The notes under the pieces are model-generated. The model saw only the letters and a program-made list of their open reading frames with translations. It had not been told where the DNA came from and searched no databases. A DNA stretch of 64,000 bases from Oscillospiraceae bacterium (lineage in GTDB: Bacteria; Bacillota; Clostridia; Oscillospirales; Oscillospiraceae). The stretch covers positions 1-64,000 of the forward strand of contig SVLO01000008.1 of assembly GCA_015067885.1 (NCBI GenBank). Direction: 5' to 3'. Each line of letters begins with the position of its first letter. The first letter of the stretch is position 1. Position numbers and translations under genes: made by a program. This document shows, one piece after another, positions 57,308-64,000 of this stretch.

Positions 57308-58219
57308 ATGGCTATTACTGCTAAGGACGTACAGAACCTGCGCGAGATGACCGGCGTGGGCATGATGGATTGCAAGAAGGCCCTGACCGAGGCCGAGGGC
57401 AACGTGGACAAGGCCATCGAGATCCTGCGTGAGAAGGGCCTGGCCGCTTCCGCCAAGAAGGCCGGCCGCATCGCCGCCGAGGGTATGGCTTACGCCGCTG
57501 TCGTGGACGGCATGGGCGTCGTGGTCGAGGTCAACGCCGAGACCGACTTCGTGGCCAAGAACGAGAAATTCACCGACTTTGTCAAGGGCGTTGCCGCCAC
57601 CGTGGCCGCCAACAAGCCCGCCGACCTGGACGCTCTGATGGAGTGCAAGTATGCTGGCACCGACCTGACCGTGACCCAGCAGCAGCAGGAGATGGTCCTG
57701 GTCATCGGCGAGAACATCAAGGTCCGCCGTTTCTTCTTCTTTGCCGAGAACACTTCCGTTCCCTACATCCATGCCGGCGGTAAGATCGGCGTGCTGGTCA
57801 ACCTGAAGGTCGAGGGCGGCATCGACGCCACCGAGATCGGCAAGGACGTGGCCATGCAGATCGCCGCTCTGAACCCCCGCTTCTGGGACAAGAGCCAGGT
57901 CACTCAGGACGTTCTGGACGAGGAGAAGAAGATCATGCTGGCCCAGATGGACAACGACCCCAAGATGGCCAACAAGCCCGAGCAGGTCAAGGTCAAGATC
58001 GTCGAGGGCAAGCTGAACAAGTTCTACGCCGAGAACTGCCTGCTGCAGCAGGACTTCGTCAAGGACGGCGAGTTCACTGTGGAGAAGTATATCGCCTCCG
58101 CTGCCAAGGCTCTGGGCGGCACCGTCACCTTTGTCAGCGCTGTGCGCTTTGAGAAGGGCGAGGGTATCGAGAAGCGCGTGGACGACTTCGCTGCCGAGGT
58201 CGCTTCCATGATCAAGTAA
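57308..58219 (+). CDS. tsf: Translation elongation factor Ts
   Basis: 'VQNLREMTGVGMMDCKKALTEAEGNVDKAIEILREKGLAASAKKAGRIAAEG'. Confidence 0.98.
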   Translation: MAITAKDVQNLREMTGVGMMDCKKALTEAEGNVDKAIEILREKGLAASAKKAGRIAAEGMAYAAVVDGMGVVVEVNAETDFVAKNEKFTDFVKGVAATVAANKPADLDALMECKYAGTDLTVTQQQQEMVLVIGENIKVRRFFFFAENTSVPYIHAGGKIGVLVNLKVEGGIDATEIGKDVAMQIAALNPRFWDKSQVTQDVLDEEKKIMLAQMDNDPKMANKPEQVKVKIVEGKLNKFYAENCLLQQDFVKDGEFTVEKYIASAAKALGGTVTFVSAVRFEKGEGIEKRVDDFAAEVASMIK

Positions 58220-58230
58220 TTTGATCCCAC

Positions 58231-58272
58231 AAACCAAAGCCGCGCAGTCCGTTCGGACTGCGCGGCTTTTTG
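58231..58272. terminator. Terminator hairpin, copy 1 of a three-copy repeat
   Basis: AAACCA-AAGCCGCGCAGTCC-GTTC-GGACTGCGCGGCTT-TTTGCG; perfect 14-bp stem between convergent tsf and araC. Confidence 0.92.
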
Positions 58273-58276
58273 CGTT

Positions 58277-59080
58277 TCAGGACAGTGTTTTTCGGTGCTG
58301 GGAAGGGGTGCAGCGGTAAAAGCGCTTGAAGGATTCGTTGAAGGAGCGCACGTTCTTGAAACCGGCGGCGGCCGCAACGGTGGAAATATTGGCCTTGGGG
58401 TGTTCGGACATGAATTGCACCGCTTTTTCCAGCCGATAGAGGGTGTAATACTCCCAAAAGGTCAGGCCGATGGTCTGCTTGAAAATGCGGCAGAAATAGT
58501 TGGGTGTGTAGTTAAAATGCGCCGCGACGGTGGACAGGGAAAACGGCTCGGCATAGTGCGTGTCCAAAAAGGAATTGATCTCCGTGAGAAAGCGGCTGTC
58601 ATGGGTGGATTTCAGCAGGAGTTTGCTGCCCACCTCGTGATGCTCAAAGTTCCGTATCAACAGAAGAAAAAACAAGTTCAGCAGCGTGTTGACGGCTGTT
58701 TCGTGGCAAAGGGGGCGGGCGCTGTGTTCACGCATGATCTCCAAAATGAATTGCTCCAACCGCGCGTGCAGGGGAGTGTCAGCCGTGATGATGGGGTGGA
58801 ACAAAAAGATGTCGGTCAGGTTGGGTGCGGGGTATGCCTTCACAACAAAGGACCGGCTTGCCTGTTCGGTGTACAGATTGTGTACCACGTTGGGGGGAAT
58901 TACGCAGATATCGCCGGCGCGCATGGTGTAACAATCCGCCCCCAGCGTGCAGGTCAACTCACCGGAGCGGACGTATACGATCTCGGTTTCCCGGTGAAAA
59001 TGCGGGATGTACCGCACGTCGGTATGCTCGATCAAAAAGGGATACTGCTCCGTGGCGCTGTTGATCAACTCCCGGTACAT
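58277..59080 (-). CDS. AraC family transcriptional regulator
   Basis: Cupin N-terminus; 'TVAAHFNYTPNYFCRIFKQTIGLTFWEYYTLYRLEKAVQFM...VAAAAGFKNVRSFNESFKRFYRCTPSQHR'; ATG at 59080. Confidence 0.93.
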   Translation of the reverse strand: MYRELINSATEQYPFLIEHTDVRYIPHFHRETEIVYVRSGELTCTLGADCYTMRAGDICVIPPNVVHNLYTEQASRSFVVKAYPAPNLTDIFLFHPIITADTPLHARLEQFILEIMREHSARPLCHETAVNTLLNLFFLLLIRNFEHHEVGSKLLLKSTHDSRFLTEINSFLDTHYAEPFSLSTVAAHFNYTPNYFCRIFKQTIGLTFWEYYTLYRLEKAVQFMSEHPKANISTVAAAAGFKNVRSFNESFKRFYRCTPSQHRKTLS

Positions 59081-59231
59081 TCCACCACCTCCAATTTCCG
59101 GTATTATAGTACGTGGCGTGGAAAAAGTCAATATTCTTCCGAATTAGCGCAATATTTGGGGAGAAAGCCCGGGTGCGATGTGCAATAATCTTGGTATAGA
59201 TGCCGCGCGCTCAACTAAGGAGGTTTGTCAG

Positions 59232-60638
59232 ATGCAACGAATCAAGCTTGGCTATTGCCCCACGCGCCGGGACGTGTTCAGCAGGGAAGAGGCGATCCGG
59301 TTCAACCGGCTCATTCGCCGGCAACTGGAGGGTCTTCCGGTGGATGTTGTGGATCTGAACGGGTTGAATGAGGAAGAACTCTTGTTTCAGGACTGCGACA
59401 TTCCGGCGGTGATCGACCGCTTCGCCGCTGCAAAGGTGGATGCCCTCTTTTTCCCCCACTGCAACTTCGGTTCGGAAAACCGCGTGGCCCAGGTAGCCCG
59501 GACCCTGAAGGTCCCGGTGCTGCTGTGGGGTCCCCGGGACGATGCGCCGGATGCCACGGGCCTTCGCAGCCGGGACTCCCAGTGCGGTCTGTTCGCCACG
59601 GGAAAGGTGCTGCGCCGTCACAACGTACCGTTTACTTACCTGACCAACTCCTGGATCGACGGTGAGGAGTGGAAACGTGGTGTGGAGAAATTCCTGCGGG
59701 TCGTAAACGTGGTCAAGGCGGTCAAAAATCTGAATATTTTGCAGATTTCCACCCGGCCGGAGGCCTTTTGCAGCGTTATCTGCAACGAAAACGAGCTGCT
59801 GGAGCGGTTCAACGTCCATCTGTATCCCGTCACGCTGAATGACGTTGTGGTGGAAATGCGCCGACTCCGGGCGGAGAACGGCGACGAGGTGCGTTCCGTA
59901 GCCGCGTTTGTAAATTCCATCGCCCCCGGGGCCGACGGGGAAAAGGTGGCGGAGGTCGCGGCGCTTAAAGTCGCTATGAAGCGCCTGGCCAGGCAGTACA
60001 ACTGCCGTGCCATTGCCATTCAGTGCTGGACGGCGCTGCAGGATATGCTGGGCATCATGCCGTGCCTGGCCAACTCCATGCTCACCGACGACGGCATCCC
60101 CACGGTCTGTGAAACGGACATCCATGGCGCTATCACCGCGGTGATGATGCAGGCGGTGGAGCCGGAGGGGACCACGCCCTTCTTTGCCGACATCACGGTG
60201 CGCCACCCCACCAATGACAACGCCGAGCTGCTGTGGCACTGCGGTAACTTCCCGTATTCGCTGGCAAACCGTGCCGGGGACTGCGCCGCCGGCTGCAGCC
60301 GCTATCACGGAAATACTTTCGGTATCGGGGAGTGGGAGCTGAAGCCCGGCGAGCTGACCATCGTCCGCTTCGACGGCGACCACGGCAACTATCAGATGCT
60401 GATCGGCGAGGCAAAGACCACCACCGGCCCCAGGAACGTGGGCAGCTACGTCTGGGTCGAGGTGGACAACTGGCCCAAGTGGGAGCATAAGCTGGTGGAG
60501 GGACCCTACATCCACCACGTGTGCGGCGTGTACGGCAGACACGGTGAGGTGTTGCTGGAGGCCTGCAAATACATAAATGGACTGGTTCCCGACGTGGTTT
60601 CGCCCGGGGAAGAGCAACTGCGAAACCGCTGGTACTGA
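59232..60638 (+). CDS. L-fucose/L-arabinose isomerase-like protein of unknown substrate
   Basis: 'FPHCNFGSENRVAQVARTLKVPVLLWGPRDDAPD', 'AIAIQCWTALQDMLGIMPCLANSMLTDDGIPTVCETDIHGAITAVMMQ', 'ADITVRHPTNDNAELLWHCGNFPYSLA'. Confidence 0.85.
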   Translation: MQRIKLGYCPTRRDVFSREEAIRFNRLIRRQLEGLPVDVVDLNGLNEEELLFQDCDIPAVIDRFAAAKVDALFFPHCNFGSENRVAQVARTLKVPVLLWGPRDDAPDATGLRSRDSQCGLFATGKVLRRHNVPFTYLTNSWIDGEEWKRGVEKFLRVVNVVKAVKNLNILQISTRPEAFCSVICNENELLERFNVHLYPVTLNDVVVEMRRLRAENGDEVRSVAAFVNSIAPGADGEKVAEVAALKVAMKRLARQYNCRAIAIQCWTALQDMLGIMPCLANSMLTDDGIPTVCETDIHGAITAVMMQAVEPEGTTPFFADITVRHPTNDNAELLWHCGNFPYSLANRAGDCAAGCSRYHGNTFGIGEWELKPGELTIVRFDGDHGNYQMLIGEAKTTTGPRNVGSYVWVEVDNWPKWEHKLVEGPYIHHVCGVYGRHGEVLLEACKYINGLVPDVVSPGEEQLRNRWY

Positions 60639-60657
60639 TTGGAAAATGAAAACCCGT

Positions 60658-60702
60658 AAACCTAAGCCGCGCAGTCCATTCGGACTGCGCGGCTTTTTTG
60701 TG
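60658..60702 (+). terminator. Terminator hairpin, copy 2 of a three-copy repeat
   Basis: AAACCT-AAGCCGCGCAGTCC-ATTC-GGACTGCGCGGCTT-TTTTG. Confidence 0.92.
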
Positions 60703-60712
60703 CGGAAAGCCC

Positions 60713-60741
60713 TTGACAAGGGGGGAGAGGGGCTATATAGT
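60713..60741 (+). promoter_or_regulatory. Promoter of the glycyl radical enzyme operon
   Basis: TTGACA - 17 nt - TATAGT. Confidence 0.7.
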
Positions 60742-60770
60742 TGTCTTACATTAGGGTGGAGGTGACCCCC

Positions 60771-62933
60771 ATGACCGAACTGCTGAAAGCGAAAAAGTCC
60801 ATCGAAATTGGGGCGCGTTTGTTGCGCGAAAAGTCCCCCGAAAGCACCATGCTGGAGCATTTTTTCCTGCGCTTTGCGGCGTGGGACGCGGTGGCGGATT
60901 TGCCCCAGCCGTTGCAGCAGGGTAAGGGCCTTTACTACATTTTGGAACGAGCCTCGTTGCCCATAGAAGAATACGACTTGCTCCTTGGTCGGTACGATGA
61001 TCACGTACCCACGCCGGAGGAGAAGGAAAAGCTGGAACGTCTGCAGGAAAGCCACAAGGATGGTTGCCCCTTTGAAGGCACTTGGGGTCACACGATGTTC
61101 GATTGGGAACTGATTGTGGCAGAAGGCATTGCGGGTTTGTTGCGCCAGACGGAGCAGAACCTGCAGACTGCCCGCGACGAGGGGGCGGACCCGAACATTA
61201 TCCTGGTATTTGAGGGCATGCTGTGGGTGCACCGGGCGGTTGTGCTGTACATCGAGCGCTATGGCAAGGCGGCGCGTGCGGCCGGTCATTTGGTCAGCGC
61301 GGAAGTCTGTGAACAGCTTGTCAAGGGCGCGCCGCGCACCTTCCACGAGGCGCTGCAGCTGATTTTGTTTGTGTACACCATTTACTTGGCTCACATTGGC
61401 ACAACCAACTGCTGCCTGACCCTAGGACGATTGGACAACACTCTGTTGTCCCTGTACGAAAACGACTTGAACAGCGGTGCGCTGACCGAGGAACTGGCCG
61501 GTGCGCTGATTGACGATTTCTCCGCCAAGTTGAGCCTGCATCTGGGGCGCGGCGAGCATCAGATGGCCGAGCTGCAAGCGGACTATATTTTCACCGGCTG
61601 GCAGCGCAATCCGGTGTATGATTCGCCGGCATACATTCTCCTTGGTGGTTACAGCAACACGCGCAACCACAAGGAAAATCCGCTAACCTTGTTGTTTGCC
61701 AAACACATTCACCCGGAACTGAAAAACCCCATTTACATCTGCCGCTACACCGGGGATCGCCACGATGAACTGTGGAATATTCTGTGCGAGAAAATGCAAC
61801 AGAATGCCTCGCTGATTCTATACAATGACGAAACCATGATTCCCGCCCAGCGGCACATCGGAATCGAGGAGCATAACGCCATCAACTATAGCGTCTATCC
61901 CTGTAATTGGCCGGAGATTGACGGCGGCTACAGCATTTTTGACCAGTGCTGTGACAGCATGCCGACGATTTTGAACCGAACCCTGAAGGCGCGGAGCGAT
62001 TACGCCAATATGGACGAGCTGTTTGCCGAGGTGGACCGGACCTTTACCGGCCAGCTGCGCCCCACCTTTGAGGCCTACCGCGCTCAATATTGCTCCGGGG
62101 AGGTTGCGCCGGACGGAATGTTGGGTATCAAGGATTGCTTCATGGGCGGCACCATTCGAAGCGGACGCAGAATGGCAAACGGCGCGGCCAAGTACCCGGC
62201 GGTTTACGTCCGTCTGCGCCACATCGGTACGGCCACGGATATGCTGTGCGCCATTGATACCCTGGTATTTCAGAAGAAGATTTGCACGTTACCCCAGCTG
62301 TTGGAGGCGGCGGAGCGCAACTTCGAAGGCGCGGAGGACTTGCTGCACTACTGCCGCAAGGCACCTAAGTACGGCACCGGGGATAGGCTTGCCGACGAGC
62401 ACGCCTGCCGATTGATGAACACGCTACTGGATGCGGTGGATCGGGAGGCGACCAACGAGCGGGGACAGCGGGATATCTACACGCTGAATGCCGGCAATGC
62501 CGATATGTTCCATATCCGGGTTGGCTCCCGCATGGGCGCTACGGTGGATGGCCGATTGGCGGGGGAGCCGCTCAGCGAGCATTTTTCGCCCACGGTGGGC
62601 TATCAAAAAAGTGTCACGTCCATGCTCAACTCCGTGGCCAAGCTGCCCTTTGACCGCATTCACTCCGGCGTACTGAATCTGCGCCTGAGCCGGTCTATGG
62701 TGGCTGGGGAAGAGGGAAAAATGCGGCTGAAGGCCCTGATTGAGTCCTATTTTGACCAGGGCGGCATGCAGCTGCAAATCAGCGTTGCCGACACAGAGGA
62801 ATTGCGCCACGCCAAGGAGCATCCGGAACAGCACAAGGATTTGCTGGTGCGCATTACGGGCTACAGCGCGGTGTTTGTGGACCTGTGCCAGCGCGGACAG
62901 GACGAGATCATCCGCCGGGAAGAAGTGCGTTGA
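60771..62933 (+). CDS. Glycyl radical enzyme (pyruvate formate-lyase-like superfamily), divergent Cys loop
   Basis: C-terminal glycyl loop 'RITGYSAVFVDL' (Gly697); PFL-like domain; adjacent activating enzyme; candidate Cys loop 'NYSVYPCNWPEIDGGY'. Confidence 0.9.
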   Translation: MTELLKAKKSIEIGARLLREKSPESTMLEHFFLRFAAWDAVADLPQPLQQGKGLYYILERASLPIEEYDLLLGRYDDHVPTPEEKEKLERLQESHKDGCPFEGTWGHTMFDWELIVAEGIAGLLRQTEQNLQTARDEGADPNIILVFEGMLWVHRAVVLYIERYGKAARAAGHLVSAEVCEQLVKGAPRTFHEALQLILFVYTIYLAHIGTTNCCLTLGRLDNTLLSLYENDLNSGALTEELAGALIDDFSAKLSLHLGRGEHQMAELQADYIFTGWQRNPVYDSPAYILLGGYSNTRNHKENPLTLLFAKHIHPELKNPIYICRYTGDRHDELWNILCEKMQQNASLILYNDETMIPAQRHIGIEEHNAINYSVYPCNWPEIDGGYSIFDQCCDSMPTILNRTLKARSDYANMDELFAEVDRTFTGQLRPTFEAYRAQYCSGEVAPDGMLGIKDCFMGGTIRSGRRMANGAAKYPAVYVRLRHIGTATDMLCAIDTLVFQKKICTLPQLLEAAERNFEGAEDLLHYCRKAPKYGTGDRLADEHACRLMNTLLDAVDREATNERGQRDIYTLNAGNADMFHIRVGSRMGATVDGRLAGEPLSEHFSPTVGYQKSVTSMLNSVAKLPFDRIHSGVLNLRLSRSMVAGEEGKMRLKALIESYFDQGGMQLQISVADTEELRHAKEHPEQHKDLLVRITGYSAVFVDLCQRGQDEIIRREEVR

Positions 62934-62949
62934 AAAGGGGGGAGCCGGT

Positions 62950-63783
62950 GTGAAACAAGCGATGTTATTTGATATTCAGGACTTTTGCACCGGTGACGGA
63001 CCCGGTATTCGCACCACGGTGTTCTTCAAAGGGTGCAATCTGTCCTGCCGTTGGTGCCACAATCCGGAAAGCCAAAATCCGACGGCGCAGATGCTATACT
63101 ATCGGGACAAGTGCACCCATTGCGGCCGCTGTGAGCGGGTGTGTCCCAACGGGCTTGAAACCTGCGATTTTTGTGGCAGATGCGAATTTATCTGCCCTAA
63201 CGAGGCCCGCAGTATCAGCGGCAAGGAACACACCGCGGAGGATGTGATGGACCGCATTCGCAAGGATGCGGTGTATTACAAAAACTCCGGCGGCGGCGCG
63301 ACCTTCTCCGGTGGCGAATGTATGTTGCAGATAGATGCGCTGGAGGAGCTGTTGAAGGCCTGCAAGGCTGAAGAAATCCACACCGCGGTGGACACGGCGG
63401 GGCACGTACCCTTTGACTATTTTGAGCGGATTTTGCCCTACACCGACCTGGTTTTGTACGATGTGAAATGTTTGGACAGCGCCAAGCACAAACGGTACAC
63501 CGGGGTTGGCAATGAGTTGATTTTGGATAACCTAAAGCGCCTTTTGGCCATTGGGAAACCGACTTGGGTTCGCATTCCGGTTATTCCTACGTTCAACGAT
63601 ACCGAGGAAGAGATGAAGGAAATCAAGCGGTTCCTTGATTCCTGCGGAACGCCGGAGCGGGTGGAGCTGTTGCCGTACCACACTCTGGGCGAGGGGAAGT
63701 ATGTTGCCCTTGGCATGGAGGGCACCTGTTTCGATGTGCCGGATGAGGAAAAAATGGAACGACTTAAGATGATTTTTGCGTAA
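62950..63783 (+). CDS. Glycyl-radical enzyme activating protein (radical SAM)
   Basis: 'DIQDFCTGDGPGIRTTVFFKGCNLSCRWCHNPES' with CxxxCxxC; two ferredoxin-type clusters 'CTHCGRCERVCP' and 'CDFCGRCEFICP'; GTG start. Confidence 0.95.
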   Translation: MKQAMLFDIQDFCTGDGPGIRTTVFFKGCNLSCRWCHNPESQNPTAQMLYYRDKCTHCGRCERVCPNGLETCDFCGRCEFICPNEARSISGKEHTAEDVMDRIRKDAVYYKNSGGGATFSGGECMLQIDALEELLKACKAEEIHTAVDTAGHVPFDYFERILPYTDLVLYDVKCLDSAKHKRYTGVGNELILDNLKRLLAIGKPTWVRIPVIPTFNDTEEEMKEIKRFLDSCGTPERVELLPYHTLGEGKYVALGMEGTCFDVPDEEKMERLKMIFA

Positions 63784-63785
63784 TG

Positions 63786-63827
63786 AAACCAAAGCCGCGC
63801 AGTCTGTTTGGACTGCACGGCTTTTGT
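63786..63827 (+). terminator. Terminator hairpin, copy 3 of a three-copy repeat
   Basis: AAACCA-AAGCCGCGCAGTC-TGTTTG-GACTGCACGGCTTTT; one C/A mismatch in the stem. Confidence 0.88.
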
Positions 63828-63951
63828 GTTCTGTACTATGTGTAGAAATTTATAAACTTTTCACTTTCCCCCTATGCAAACGCGGAATTTTATATTAAAA
63901 TAGGTGTTAAGAATGTGCCGGCGTGGGTCGGCAGTAAAGGAGATGTTTGTT

Positions 63952-64000
63952 ATGGCCAAACCTCATTATAAGCGCGTCCTGCTGAAAATCAGCGGAGAGG
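63952..64000 (+). CDS. pyrH: UMP kinase, N-terminal fragment (continues beyond window)
   Basis: 'MAKPHYKRVLLKISGE' matches the PyrH N-terminus; follows the rpsB-tsf neighbourhood. Confidence 0.88.
   Translation, partial: MAKPHYKRVLLKISGE

Noticed and set aside
60658-60702. Terminator repeats considered as CRISPR or transposon inverted repeats
   Set aside because: Only three copies spaced 2-3 kb apart, each a hairpin with T-tract at a gene end and no spacer array or transposase; better explained as repeated terminators.
59211-61394. 727-aa antisense ORF spanning FucI-like and GRE genes
   Set aside because: Runs through a terminator hairpin and two opposing genes; not credible.

Overview
This 64 kb window reads as an ordinary chromosomal segment of a spore-forming Clostridia, probably Oscillospiraceae-like (inference from gene content). 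The first ~41 kb and last ~16 kb are compact and appear GC-rich. Between them lies a visibly AT-richer accessory stretch (~41.0-47.5 kb) just downstream of a tRNA-Pro gene. Recognisable modules: Na/Pi cotransporter; nagB; a rhamnulokinase/SDR/PHP sugar operon; wecB-tagO-like genes; trpS; gltX; an indolepyruvate oxidoreductase/phenylacetate-CoA ligase operon; a MacB-like efflux operon coupled to an SLH protein; a GH20-like protein with two tandem amidohydrolases; hslO; a spore/peptidoglycan-binding cluster; a sialic-acid/amino-sugar operon (ROK, nanE, nanA, nagA); spoIVFA/spoIVFB-like genes; a TIGR03960/TIGR03936 pair; and rpsB-tsf...pyrH. Two tRNAs were read by hand: Ala-GGC and Pro-GGG. Main candidates for novelty: (1) a ~5.6 kb catabolic cassette (AraC, fucose-isomerase-like protein, divergent glycyl radical enzyme plus activase) inserted between tsf and pyrH, with three near-identical terminators ending its transcription units; (2) a similar duplicated-terminator arrangement bracketing a lipoprotein/XRE module at 43.7-47.5 kb; (3) a perfect 17-bp inverted repeat embedded in a consensus promoter between the XRE regulator and a WG-repeat-like lipoprotein; (4) an acetate-kinase-family protein lacking several canonical active-site residues. 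No CRISPR array, transposase, integrase or rRNA was seen. All calls come from reading the sequence and motifs; no database search was run.
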